DNA of 64,000 nucleotides from Patella vulgata (taxonomy: Eukaryota; Mollusca; Gastropoda; Patellidae), in contig NC_065887.2 of NCBI RefSeq assembly GCF_932274485.2, positions 11,318,001 through 11,382,000 of the forward strand. Direction: 5' to 3'. The position numbers and the translations under genes are program-made. Position 1 is the first letter of the stretch. Each line of letters begins with the position of its first letter. The notes under the pieces are model-generated. The model was not told the origin of the DNA and searched no databases. It saw only the letters and a program-made list of their open reading frames with translations. This document shows positions 27,201 to 42,200 of this stretch, one piece after another.

Positions 27201-30200
27201 TTAGAGCATGTTTCGAAGGTAGGATACTAATATATTTGTAATTCAGTTTTATTATGTGTTCGACGATGAAAATATGCAAAGAAAATAAATTTGAATAATC
27301 TTCCAAGGAATTCAATCCAATTGTCGTCTATGATTCTATGGGCGTACTTCTTTTATTTTAGAAACAAGTGTGTCCGGCACATCACCCACTGAAGCAGGAA
27401 CATCACCCACTGAAGCAGGAACATCTCCTACAGGTAATTGTAATTTCTGAATATCCCTAATTTTGAGTGTCAAATTCCAGATATTTATTTTGTTCAACTG
27501 CAGTCTCGTTAGTTTAGAACAACCATAAGATAAATCTAGATACGTATGTAAATAAAGAAAGTCGAACAATTCTAAGCTGAAACAAAATTGGTTGAGTTAC
27601 TTATCTTATCTTAACTTTTCCTTTTATTCATTTTACCAGTTGGAACAACTACACGTAAGTTTATTTTTATTTATTTTTTAAAGAAAGGGAATAATGTCCA
27701 GGCTTCATTTATATGAACACTTTCTGAATCCAACAAAATCTTTGAAGCGACCATTACAGTTTAAATATAAAAAAAATGATTTACATGCATTTGATTGATG
27801 GATGTGTGTTGTATCTTAACACATCTTGTATTTCAGCACGGTGTCTTGTGACAGAAGGAATGGCAAGTCCAACAGTTATACCAGCTGAATACCTTGAACA
27901 ACCATCTGGATTCCCATCGACAGATGATCCAGAGAATCTGAGACCAGGTGGTGATCAATTTACAATTAACCCATCGGATGCTCCTACCAACGTCACATTT
28001 AAACTTACTGATGATGTTGAGCCCGTTGATCTGTCAGAAGTAAAACTTCCTGCCAATGACAATGTGCAAACATTTAGAGTATTTGGACGAACGGGACCTT
28101 CAGCACCATGGACACTACTTGAATCTACTGATGTAAGTACATGGTCATGGTCAAACCAATACAATTTTTTCTTTTCAATTTATAAGAGTCGTACAACCAT
28201 AAATTGTTTATATTCATTGATTTAATTAGATGCTTTATATGGGGAATTGTATGTGTTTCCAGTCGTTTACTTTTATTTGATTTGAATCCATCAATAAACT
28301 TTAAATTACAATATCGTTCTATCTTTAAACAGAATGATACCACTGATGATTCTCTTAAATTCCCACCTGAAGTCGTTGTCACAGAGATTATGGTTGAAAT
28401 AACACCAACGGATTCGGACAAACCAGTGACGATTGATGTTAGTGTGCACGCCTGTTTTGTAGGTTCGTAGCAAATCTTTATTCTTTTTTTCTTAGATATT
28501 TCTTTATCCACATTTAATATAATTACTTTATCCCATATTAATGTTCTACTACATTTGTATCTTTATAGTTACAACTGGCACAGAAGGAACATCACCAACA
28601 GGTAAGCCTAATGAACGATTTGATAACTTGTTAAATATATTTTAGGAAATTTTATATCAGATGGAATGAAATAAAACATTGCGTGGACTCAAATAGGTCT
28701 GTAACAATAGCTGCCACGAATGTAATATATGGATAAACAGTAAACATGTAATGAATTTTGATTTAATTGAAAGGAGCGTCAATTTCCTTGACATTTGTTT
28801 AATTTGAGCAATGCAAGTGTTGACAAACAATTAATTCTTTTCTGAAATATCTGTATAACCATTTATATCTCCAGCACCCGAAACTTCGCCAACTGCACCC
28901 GGAACTTCGCCAACTGCGCCGGAACGTCTCCCACAGTTAATTGTAGTCGGACATTTTTAATCTTTACTAGAATATCATGTTAAATGTTTTTTAACAGCAG
29001 ATGATATACTATTCCATATCCATCTAATGGAAGTAACAATTATTTATATTTTGGTGTAGTTCTTTTATACAAATGATTATTGGATACTACTGTCAATTTG
29101 TTTGACAGTTACACCACCCCCGAGGCCCAGCCTATATTATCAGACAAGCACTTTAATTTCAGCAGTCAATGTCTTGAAAAACAAATGATTTATACATCGA
29201 GCAGCATTAACTTCGCCACCGGCGCCCAGGACCTTCTACCACAAACCCCTTGAGCAGTTAAAGAACTGATGAACAATTCATTCTTTTATAAAATATTTAA
29301 TATAAAATCATTTCTGTCTCCAGCACCAGGAACTTCCCCAACTGCACCCGGAACTTCCCCAACTGCACCCGGAACTTCACCGACTGCGCCTGGAACTTCT
29401 CCCACAGGTAATACAAGTACAAACAATCAACTACATTTAATTACAATTATTTATATCTTGATGCAGCCTATTTACATAAAGCAGTAATGGTTAATGATGT
29501 CAATCTACTTGACAGTTACAGATCTTCTAGGCCCGGCTTATATTCTCGGACAAGCACTTTAATTTCAGATGTCCATGCACTTGAAAAACAATTGATTTAT
29601 ATATCCAGCACCAAGAATTTCGCCATCTGCGACCAGAACTTCTCCCACAAACTACTAGAGGACCGCTTATACGTATCTTGAAGCTGAAAAGTGACACCTG
29701 TATAATTACGTAATTACGATACAAAATGCCTCTCATTGGGTTACCAAAAGCTAGTATTTTTGGTGTGACGCACCCAAGAGAGAGTGAACTTTCCACGGCC
29801 TTTTGTTCCAGAGTGATATCCTCTTATCCAAAAACCTTGATAGAGGCTACAATTTTCAAGAGATCCTTTTTCAAATTTTGTGTGAAGCTTTGGCTACATT
29901 ACAGGATAATGATATTAAGCTATAGTTTTCAGCAGATTTTTTTTTAAATTCCATATGAAGCATTGGGATAACCAAAGGATGTGCTCGATCAATTTTACCA
30001 CTCTTGCAACAGAGGGTGTGTGTTTCATGGCAACCGATTGCTCGAGACGAGTACGAGACTGAACGTGCGTCACCGGATTGACACTCTCCCTTGTGATGGA
30101 TCCCCATAGGTTACATAAGTGCCGCACCTTGTGTTTTGCATTTGATACATTTGCCTGAATGTTAGTTGCTTAGGGTGTTGTTAATTCACTGAAATGACAA

Positions 30201-33200
30201 GTTTAATCATTTAAACGCTTCAAATTGACAGTGCTCCAGTGGCGAAATAATGCGTTCAGCTGTCCATATAAAACATCACTATAAAATCTATATCTCGACA
30301 TTGGTATAATTTTTACTAATTTGGGTTTAATTTGGTTTTATAATTATTAATTACTGAAACCATTCGAAGAACCAGTTTAGACAATGAACCCGGATTTGAT
30401 TGGAGGGAGCGGGTGGAGCTATTTAAATAAATGATTACAGCAGCGTATTTCAACATTTTTGTGTCAATTTAAACCAATGGGATTTTAATTAATTATTTAA
30501 TTGGCTAATTACCGAAAGCCCTCCAGAGAGACAGTGATCTAGTTACAATAATAATGGTTTTAGTGGTTTCATATAAAATCGTCCCAACTACTATAACGAT
30601 TTACATTTTTAAATGGTTTCTATGAAGTTATGTCATCTTAACATCTATTCACAGATAAGACCCGTAATTTTCTTTGAAAATGATTCATAGCTTCATTCAT
30701 ACTAAAACAAATATGCAGATCATTTAAATTTCGCCAATTTTGATATTGTGAGATATTGGGAAGTTTAAATTATTCAAGCTTTTCTAAGCTATAGTGTTAT
30801 CTGTTATTAATAATTTGTGTTTCGTTTTCTATTTACAGTTGGAACAAAAACACGTAAATTAATGTAAACAGTCAAATTAAAACAATAAATCAACATTTGA
30901 GCTTAAATATGACATATCACAAACATGATACTATAGAATTTTGAAGTTTGAAGCGACCATTACAGTTTAAACCAAAACATTTGATTTATGGATATATGTT
31001 GTATCTTAATACTTGGCACATGTTGTATTTTAGCACGATGTCTTGTGACATCTTTCTAGGATGTCTTTCTACCAATATGTATTGAAAGGGCCACTCTATG
31101 TTTTTGAAAACATCACCTGCGTATATAAATGACTATATAAATAAAAAACTTTCAAACATATTTGATAACTATAAAATATTTGCAATTTTATTAACCGTTG
31201 TTTTGCTCTAATTTACAGTTTGTGCCGAGGTTAAAGGTATGGAGGACCCTGCTATTATACCCGCTTCCAGTATAACAGCACCGGGCGTTTCCAATCCCGA
31301 AAACCTTAGACCAGGAAGTGCAACCACAGCTACTTTCCCTGCCCAATCTTCACCAATTAGTGTAACAATCGATTTGGCACCCATCACTGATGAAACGGTA
31401 GAAATTAAATCAGTGGAACTTGTATCACCACAGAATGTAGGATCTATCAGGGTATTTGTAATTGCAACTGGTGGTTCAGAAACAGAAGCAACTTATTTGA
31501 CTGCAGTAAGTATAAACACGCTTGCTATTAAGACTCTATTCCTTAAGAGTTTTTTGTTTACAAGAACTGATGTTTTCTATTATTTTTACAGACTGATTTA
31601 TCAGCACCCATTCCTAAAGCTACCTTCCCTGCTGGTACGGAAGCTGCACAAATCAGAGTCGAAGTAACCCAAACCAATAACGATTCCGAAACAAGTTTCT
31701 CTCTTGATGTTAGAGCATGTTTCGAAGGTAGGATACTAATATATTTGTAATTCAGTTTTATTATGTGTTCGACGATGAAAATATGCAAAGAAAATAAATT
31801 TGAATAATCTTCCAAGGAATTCAATCCAATTGTCGTCTATGATTCTATGGGCGTACTTCTTTTATTTTAGAAACAAGTGTGTCCGGCACATCACCCACTG
31901 AAGCAGGAACATCACCCACTGAAGCAGGAACATCTCCTACAGGTAATTGTAATTTCTGAATATCCCTAATTTTGAGTGTCAAATTCCAGATATTTATTTT
32001 GTTCAACTGCAGTCTCGTTAGTTTAGAACAACCATAAGATAAATCTAGATACGTATGTAAATAAAGAAAGTCGAACAATTCTAAGCTGAAACAAAATTGG
32101 TTGAGTTACTTATCTTATCTTAACTTTTCCTTTTATTCATTTTACCAGTTGGAACAACTACACGTAAGTTTGTTTTTATTTATTTTTTAAAGAAAGGGAA
32201 TAATGTCCAGGCTTCATTTATATGAACACTTTCTGAATCCAACAAAATCTTTGAAGCGACCATTACAGTTTAAATATAAAAAAAATGATTTACATGCATT
32301 TGATTGATGGATGTGTGTTGTATCTTAACACATCTTGTATTTCAGCACGGTGTCTTGTGACAGAAGGAATGGCAAGTCCAACAGTTATACCAGCTGAATA
32401 CCTTGAACAACCATCTGGATTCCCATCGACAGATGATCCAGAGAATCTGAGACCAGGTGGTGATCAATTTACAATTAACCCATCGGATGCTCCTACCAAC
32501 GTCACATTTAAACTTACTGATGATGTTGAGCCCGTTGATCTGTCAGAAGTAAAACTTCCTGCCAATGACAATGTGCAAACATTTAGAGTATTTGGACGAA
32601 CGGGACCTTCAGCACCATGGACACTACTTGAATCTACTGATGTAAGTACATGGTCATGGTCAAACCAATACAATTTTTTCTTTTCAATTTATAAGAGTCG
32701 TACAACCATAAATTGTTTATATTCATTGATTTAATTAGATGCTTTATATGGGGAATTGTATGTGTTTCCAGTCGTTTACTTTTATTTTATTTGAATCCAT
32801 CAATAAACTTTAAATTACAATATCGTTCTATCTTTAAACAGAATGATACCACTGATGATTCTCTTAAATTCCCACCTGAAGTCGTTGTCACAGAGATTAT
32901 GGTTGAAATAACACCAACGGATTCGGACAAACCAGTGACGATTGATGTTAGTGTGCACGCCTGTTTTGTAGGTTCGTAGCAAATCTTTATTCTTTTTTTC
33001 TTAGATATTTCTTTATCCACATTTAATATAATTACTTTATCCCATATTAATGTTCTACTACATTTGTATCTTTATAGTTACAACTGGCACAGAAGGAACA
33101 TCACCAACAGGTAAGCCTAATGAACGATTTGATAACTTGTTAAATATATTTTAGGAAATTTTATATCAGATGGAATGAAATAAAACATTGCGTGGACTCA

Positions 33201-36200
33201 AATAGGTCTGTAACAATAGCTGCCACGAATGTAATATATGGATAAACAGTAAACATGTAATGAATTTTGATTTAATTGAAAGGAGCGTCAATTTCCTTGA
33301 CATTTGTTTAATTTGAGCAATGCAAGTGTTGACAAACAATTAATTCTTTTCTGAAATATCTGTATAACCATTTATATCTCCAGCACCCTAAACTTCGCCA
33401 ACTGCACCCGGAACTTCGCCAACTGCACCGGAACGTCTCCCACAGTTAATTGTAGTCGGACATTTTTAATCTTTACTAGAATATCATGTTAAATGTTTTT
33501 TAACAGCAGATGATATACTATTCCATATATATCTAATGGAAGTAACAATTATTTATATTTTGGTGTAGTTCGTTTACACAAATGATTATTGGATACTACT
33601 GTTTGACAGTTACACTACTCCGAGGCCCAGCCTATATTATCAGACAAGCACTTTAATTTCAGCAGTCAATGTCTTGAAAAACAAATGATTTATACATCGA
33701 GCAGCATTAACTTCGCCCAGGACCTTCTACCACAAACCCCTTGAGCAGTTAAAGAACTGATGAACAATTCATTCTTTTATAAAATATTTAATATAAAATC
33801 ATTTCTGTCTCCAGCACCAGGAACTTCCCCAACTGCACCCGGAACTTCCCCGACTGCACCCGGAACTTCACCGACTGCGCCTGGAACTTCTCCCACAGGT
33901 AATACAAGTACAAACAATCAACTACATTTAATTACAATTATTTATATCTTGATGCAGCCTATTTACATAAAGCAGTAATGGTTAATGATGTCAATGTACT
34001 TGACAGTTACAGATCTTCTAGGCCCGGCTTATATTCTCGGACAAGCACTTTAATTTCAGATGGCCATGCACTTGAAAAACAATTGATTTATATATCCAGC
34101 ACCAAGAATTTCGCCATCTGCGACCAGAACTTCTCCCACAAACTACTAGAGGACCGCTTATACGTATCTTGAAGCTGAAAAGTGACACCTGTATAATTAC
34201 GTAATTACGATACAAAATGCCTCTCATTGGGTTACTAAAAGCTAGTATTTTTGGTGTGACGCACCCAAGAGAGAGTGAACTTTCCACGGCCTTTTGTTCC
34301 AGAGTGATATCCTCTTATCCAAAAACCTTGATAGAGGCTACAATTTTCAAGAGATCCTTTTTCAAATTTTGTGTGAAGCTTTGGCTACATTACAGGATAA
34401 TGATATTAAGCTATAGTTTTCAGCAGATTTTTTTAAAATTCCATATGAAGCATTGGGATAACCAAAGGATGTGCTCGATCAATTTTACCACTCTTGCAAC
34501 AGAGGGTGTGTGTTTCATGGCAACCGATTGCCCGAGACGAGTACGGGACTGAACGTGCGTCACCGGATTGACACTCTCCCTTGTGATGGATCCCCATAGG
34601 TTACATAAGTGCCGCACCTTGTGTTTTGCATTTGATACATTTGCCTGAAGGTTAGTTGCTTAGGGTGTTGTTAATTCACTGAAATGACAAGTTTAATCAT
34701 TTAAACGCTTCAAATTGACAGTGCTCCAGTGGCGAAATAATGCGTTCAGCTGTCCATATAAAACATCACTATAAAATCTATATCTCGACATTGGTATAAT
34801 TTTTACTAATTTGGGTTTAATTTGGTTTTATAATTATTAATTACTGAAACCATTCGAAGAACCAGTTTAGACAATGAACCCGGATTTGATTGGAGGGAGC
34901 GGGTGGAGCTATTTAAATAAATGATTACAGCAGCGTATTTCAACATTTTTGTGTCAATTTAAACCAATGGGATTTTAATTAATTATTTAATTGGCTAATT
35001 ACCGAAAGCCCTCCAGAGAGACAGTGATCTAGTAGCAACAATAATGGTTTTAGTGGTTTCATATAAAATCGTCCCAACTACTATAACGATTTACATTTTT
35101 AAATGGTTTCTATGAAGTTATGTCATCTTAACATCTATTCACAGATAAGACCCGTAATTTTCTTTGAAAATGATTCATAGCTTCATTCATACTAAAACAA
35201 ATATGCAGATCATTTAAATTTCGCCAATTTTGATATTGTGAGATATTGGGAAGTTTAAATTATTCAAGCTTTTCTAAGCTATAGTGTTATCTGTTATTAA
35301 TAATTTGTGTTTCGTTTTCTATTTACAGTTGGAACAACAAAACGTAAATTAATGTAAACAGTCAAATTAAAACAATAAATCAACATTTGAGCTTAAATAT
35401 GACATATCACAAACATGATACTATAGAATTTTGAAGTTTGAAGCGACCATTACAGTTTAAACCAAAACATTTGATTTATGGATATATGTTGTATCTTAAT
35501 ACTTGGCACATGTTGTATTTCAGCACGATGTCTTGTGACATCTTTCTAGGATGTCTTTCTACCAATATGTATTGAAAGGGCCACTCTATGTTTTTGAAAA
35601 CATCACCTGCGTATATAAATGACTATATAAATAAAAAACTTTCAAACATATTTGATAACTATAAAATATTTGCAATTTTATTAACCGTTGTTTTGCTCTA
35701 ATTTACAGTTTGTGCCGAGGTTAAAGGTATGGAGGACCCTGCTATTATACCCGCTTCCAGTATAACAGCACCGGGCGTTTCCAATCCCGAAAACCTTAGA
35801 CCAGGAAGTGCAACCACAGCTACTTTCCCTGCCCAATCTTCACCAATTAGTGTAACAATCGATTTGGCACCCATCACTGATGAAACGGTAGAAATTAAAT
35901 CAGTGGAACTTGTATCACCACAGAATGTAGGATCTATCAGGGTATTTGTAATTGCAACTGGTGGTTCAGAAACAGAAGCAACTTATTTGACTGCAGTAAG
36001 TATAAACACGCTTGCTATTAAGACTCTATTCCTTAAGAGTTTTTTGTTTACAAGAACTGATGTTTTCTATTATTTTTACAGACTGATTTATCAGCACCCA
36101 TTCCTAAAGCTACCTTCCCTGCTGGTACGGAAGCTGCACAAATCAGAGTCGAAGTAACCCAAACCAATAACGAGTCCGAAACAAGTTTCTCTCTTGATGT

Positions 36201-39200
36201 TAGAGCATGTTTCGAAGGTAGGATACTAATATATTTGTAATTCAGTTTTATTATGTGTTCGACGATGAAAATATGCAAAGAAAATAAATTTGAATAATCT
36301 TCCAAGGAATTCAATCCAATTGTCGTCTATGATTCTATGGGCGTACTTCTTTTATTTTAGAAACAAGTGTGTCCGGCACATCACCCACTGAAGCAGGAAC
36401 ATCACCCACTGAAGCAGGAACATCTCCTACAGGTAATTGTAATTTCTGAATATCCCTAATTTCGAGTGTCAAATTTCAGATATTTATTTTGTTCAACTGC
36501 AGTCCGTTAGTTTTGAACAACCATAAGATAAATCTAGATAGTATGTAAATAAAGAAAGTCGAACAATTTTAAGCTGAAACAAAATTGGTTGAGTTACTTA
36601 TCTTATCTTAACTTTTCCTTTTATTCATTTTACCAGTTGGAACAACTACACGTAAGTTTATTTTTATTTATTTTTTAAAGAAAGGGAATAATGTCCAGGC
36701 TTCATTTATATGAACACTTTCTGAATCCAACAAAATCTTTGAAGCGACCATTACAGTTTAAATATAAAAAAAATGATTTACATGCATTTGATTGATGGAT
36801 GTGTGTTGTATCTTAACACTTGGCACATCTTGTATTTCAGCACGGTGTCTTGTGACAGAAGGAATGGCAAGTCCAACAGTTATACCAGCTGAATACCTTG
36901 AACAACCATCTGGATTCCCATCGACAGATGATCCAGAGAATCTGAGACCAGGTGGTGATCAATTTACAATTAACCCATCGGATGCTCCTACCAACGTCAC
37001 ATTTAAACTTACTGATGATGTTGAGCCCGTTGATCTGTCAGAAGTAAAACTTCCTGCCAATGACAATGTGCAAACATTTAGAGTATTTGGACGAACGGGA
37101 CCTTCAGCACCATGGACACTACTTGAATCTACTGATGTAAGTACATGGTCATGGTCAAACCAATACAATATTTTCTTTTCAATTTATAAGAGTCGTACAA
37201 CCATAAATTGTTTATATTCATTGATTTAATTAGATGCTTTATATGGGGAATTGTATGTGTTTCCAGTCGTTTACTTTTATTTTATTTGAATCCATCAATA
37301 AACTTTAAATTACAATATCGTTCTATCTTTAAACAGAATGATACCACTGATGATTCTCTTAAATTCCCACCTGATGTCGTTGTCACAGAGATTATGGTTG
37401 AAATAACACCAACGGATTCGGACAAACCAGTGACGATTGATGTTAGTGTGCACGCCTGTTTTGTAGGTTCGTATCAAATCTTTATTATTTTTTTCTTAGA
37501 TATTTCTTTATCCACCTTTAATATAATTACTTTATCCCATATTAATGTTCTACTACATTTGTATCTTTATAGTTACAACTGGCACAGAAGGAACATCACC
37601 AACAGGTAAGCCTAATGAACGATTTGATAACTTGTTAAATATATTTTAGGAAATTTTATATCAGATGGAATGAAATAAAACATTGCGTGGACTCAAATAG
37701 GTCTGTAACAATAGCTGCCACGAATGTAATATATGGATAAACAGTAAACATGTAATGAATTTTGATATAATTGGAAGTAATGTCAATTTCCTTGACAGTT
37801 GAATTTAAGGCCCAGGCCTGTTTAATTTGAACAGTGCAAGTCTTGACAAACAATTAATTCTTTTCTGAAATATCTATATAACCATTTATATCTCCAGCAC
37901 ACGGAACTTCCCCAACTGCACCCGGGACTTCGCCAACTGCGCCCGGAACGTCTCCCACAGTTAGTAGCAGTCGGACATTTTTAATCTTTACTAGAATATC
38001 ATGTTAAATGTTTTTAACAGCAGATGATAAACTATTCCATATCTATTTAATGGAAGTATTAATTATTTATATTTTGGTGTAGTTCTTTTACACAAATGAT
38101 TATTGGATACTACTGTCAATTGGCTAGACAGTTACACTACTCCGAGGCCCAGCTTATATTTTCAGACAAGCACTTTAATTTCAGCAGCCAATGTCTTGAA
38201 AAACAAATGATTTATACATCGAGCAGCATTAACTTCGCCACCGGCGCCCAGGACCTTCTACCACAAACCCTTTGAGCAGTTAAAGAACTGATGATCAATT
38301 CATTCTTTTATAAAATATTTAATATAAAATCATTTCTGTCTCCAGCACCAGGGACTTCGCCAACTGCACCCGGAACTTCCCCATCTGCACCCGGAACTTC
38401 CCCAACTGCACCCGGAACTTCACCGACTGCGCCTGGAACTTCTCCCACAGGTAATAGAAGTTCAAACAGTCAACTATTTAATTACAATTATTTATATCTT
38501 GATGTAGTCTATTTAAACAAAGCAGTAACGGATAATGGTGTCAATGTGCTTGACAATTACAGATCTTCTAAGTCCAGCTTATATTTTCAGCCAAGCACTT
38601 TTATTCCAGAAGACCATTCACTTTGTAAACAAATGATTTATATATCCAGCACCAAGAACTTCTCCCACAAACTACTAGAGGGCCTCTTATACTTGAAGCT
38701 GAAAAGTGACACCCGTATAATTACTAAAATACGATACAAATTGCCTCTCATTAGGTTACTATATTTCTCTCAAGAAAGAATATTTAGCTCTCTAGGCCTC
38801 TTGCATGAAGTCTGTGAAAATTGAATCCATATTTTATTGGAGTTAACATTTATACTTTCACAATTTTTTCAGAGAGATGCGAGGAGATAAATGGAATGGA
38901 GATTCCAGCATTTATACCAAGTTCAAGTGTTGAGGGTTTAACACCTGACCAAGTGGATAATCTAAGGACAAGCGATGCCCCATTATCTATCATACCCGAC
39001 GGCACCAATACTATACTATTTACCATAGATCTTTCACCTAATACCGATGAGGATGTCGATCTTGGATCTATCGCATTCCCGAATGCTGAGAATATCGAAT
39101 CCATAGAATTAACGCTGATTGATTCACAGGGCATCGAAACTCCTGTAACAGACCAAGTAAGTCTCAAGTCTCAAATGCTATATTCGAAGCAAGTTTGGTA

Positions 39201-42200
39201 AAACGGATACGCCCTGATTTTACTTGATTATGCCCGTTCTTTATGACGCCACATTCATATCCCACGAAAATGGGGTTGAAAGAACAATTTTAATCCCAAA
39301 TAAAGCATTTCAAAAAAATTATAATATTATAAATATACTTCATTATTATTATATTATTGTGTTACTATTCTTCCATAATGACGCGTCATTTTTGTTGTAT
39401 GTCTTGAAAAGCTCATCCGACGCGTGTAGACTTTTAAACAAAGGTACCATTTAAAAGCATTTTAGAAATGGTCTATTTGTATAATCATAGGCTGGTCTCC
39501 AAGACACACCACGAAAAGCTGATTTCCCTCCGGAAACTAAAACTGAAAAGGTACGAGTTCTTCTGAAGCCAAAGAACACTACAGCTCCTGTTAGATTTAA
39601 TTTGGATGTAAGAGCATGCTTTGAAGAGACTGCCACAACAGGAACATCTCCCACAGGTAGGTCCTATCCATGTTTTAATGTGAAAAGATGAGCTTCTGAT
39701 ATCCAATGTTTAAGACAAAATGAAAATTTTAGAACTGACTCACGAAGCGCCGTTTGTAATGAAGCAACTCGATGAACAAGGCTTTAAACATACCTTACAG
39801 GTGAATACTACCGGTGTAGACTGGAATAACCAGACTGTCATTCAACTTATTGAATCAATTTTCTCTACTAGTACACTAATTGAATAATTAGCTACTTAAT
39901 AATAGTGCGGTCCAGAGTTATGCACTTTCCATTTTAGGCATAATGTGGTCAAATATTAGGGATCAAACGATCCTAATTAAAATATGTAAAAAGATTATGG
40001 CCCCTCTAGATTTAGGTGTATTTTAAAGATATTAGATGTTTATGAGTTTAGTGTTCATCGGACATTAAGCTGCGGGGTTATGCCCCATGACCCGTAACCG
40101 TTGGAAAATTATAGAGGCTACACATTTTAACATATTTTTTTTCAAATTTAATTTGATTCATTGGTGTCATGACGCACCCCATAGACAGTGAACATTCCTC
40201 GGCCTATTGTTCCAGAGTGATGTCCTATTATCCGAAAACCTTGATAGAGGCTACGGTTTTCTACAGATCCTAAGCTTAGGAATTATATTGAAGTAGACGT
40301 ACAACAGAGTATTTTTTTTGCATAATTAACAATTTAAATCCAATGTAAACAAATAAGAACTTTTCGTAAATTATCACAAATTATCAAATGACAATTTATT
40401 ACTGATATAAATTATATCCTGATGCCCAGTTATTGAAATTGACAGTCGCTGAGCTAGTGTACGTGGTGCTTACATTGCACAATTTATTCAAAATTTGTAT
40501 AAAAACACATGTTATTGTAATCACCCTTTCCGTCCATCGATCTGTCATTTCATTCACGCTATGTCTCAACGTAATATCCCTATTTCTTTCTACAACTGTC
40601 CAAACTGCTTGTAATGCTTACTAGAACGATATATAAAGGTCATTGTGTCTAACTGTTGTGAAACATTCGGTGAACTTGTATTATGATAAGATGATCCCTA
40701 TGTCTTTCGTGGATTCCCTGCTATGTCATCTTAACATCTATTTGATTACTATAAAATATATGAGCTTTTATTAACTGGTTTTTTTTTTGCTTCAATTTAC
40801 AGTTGTTTGTGCCGAGGTTAAAGGAATGGGGGACCCCGCTATTATTCCCGCTTCCAGTATAACAGCACTATAAAATATTTGCAATTTTATTAACCGTTGT
40901 TTTGCTCTAAGTTTCAGTTTGTGCCGAGGTTAAAGGTATGGAGGACCCTGCTATTATTCCAACTTCCAGTATAACAGCACCGGGCGTTTCCAATCCCGAA
41001 AACCTTAGACCAGGAAGTGCAACCACAGCTACTTTCCCTGCCCAATCTTCACCAATTAGTGTAACAATCGATTTGGCACCCATCACTGATGAAACGGTAG
41101 AAATTAAATCAGTGGAACTTGTATCACCACAGAATGTAGGATCTATCAGGGTATTTGTAATTGCAACTGGTGGTTCAGAAACAGAAGCAACTTATTTGAC
41201 TGCAGTAAGTATAAACACGCTTGCTATTAAGACTCTATTCCTTAAGAGTTTTTTGTTTACAAGAACTGATGTTTTCTATTATTTTTACAGACTGATTTAT
41301 CAGCACCCATTCCTAAAGCTACCTTCCCTGCTGGTACGGAAGCTGCACAAATCAGAGTCGAAGTAACCCAAACCAATAACGATTCCGAAACAAGTTTCTC
41401 TCTTGATGTTAGAGCATGTTTCGAAGGTAGGATACTAATATATTTGTAATTCAGTTTTATTATGTGTTCGACGATGAAAATATGCAAAGAAAATAAATTT
41501 GAATAATCTTCCAAGGAATTCAATCCAATTGTCGTCTATGATTCTATGGGCGTACTTCTTTTATTTTAGAAACAAGTGTTTCCGGCACATCACCCACTGA
41601 AGCAGGAACATCACCCACTGAAGCAGGAACATCTCCTACAGGTAATTGTAATTTCTGAATATCCCTAATTTCGAGTGTCAAATTTCAGATATTTATTTTG
41701 TTCAACTGCAGTCTCGTTAGTTTAGAACAACCATAAGATAAATCTAGATACGTATGTAAATAAAGAAAGTCGAACAATTCTAAGCTGAAACAAAATTGGT
41801 TGAGTTACTTATCTTATCTTAACTTTTCCTTTTATTCATTTTACCAGTTGGAACAACTACACGTAAGTTTATTTTTATTTATTTTTTAAAGAAAGGGAAT
41901 AATGTCCAGGCTTCATTTATATGAACACTTTCTGAATCCAACAAAATCTTTGAAGCGACCATTACAGTTTAAATATAAAAAAAATGATTTACATGCATTT
42001 GATTGATGGATGTGTGTTGTATCTTAACACTTGGCACATCTTGTATTTCAGCACGGTGTCTTGTGACAGAAGGAATGGCAAGTCCAACAGTTATACCAGC
42101 TGAATACCTTGAACAACCATCTGGATTCCCATCGACAGATGATCCAGAGAATCTGAGACCAGGTGGTGATCAATTTACAATTAACCCATCGGATGCTCCT

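Larger units (their letters stand above)
39657..40917 (+). other. H to U9-A intron with relics of unit sequence
   Basis: Contents in order: a unique stretch 39,657-39,860 with a short open frame (candidate exon at 39,733); a block 39,860-40,720 that recurs at 61,355-62,218; within it, 40,165-40,275 resembles the F-M2 intron block of standard units; and a truncated exon A copy at 40,803-40,868. No complete gene is seen. Confidence 0.7.

Noticed and set aside
37208-37609. Read-through isoform from D into E in U8 and U12, where the intron stop is lost
   Set aside because: The D-E intron is 106 nt, so retention shifts E out of its Thr/Ser/Pro frame and soon stops.
38291-38824. 177-codon ORF around exon F of U8
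   Set aside because: It is chance openness of the introns around the APGTSPT repeats. Splice sites on both sides match the other units.
39157-39490. Extra gene in the G-H intron (76-codon ORF)
   Set aside because: No recognised motif, low-complexity AT-rich end, and it lies wholly inside a well-supported intron.
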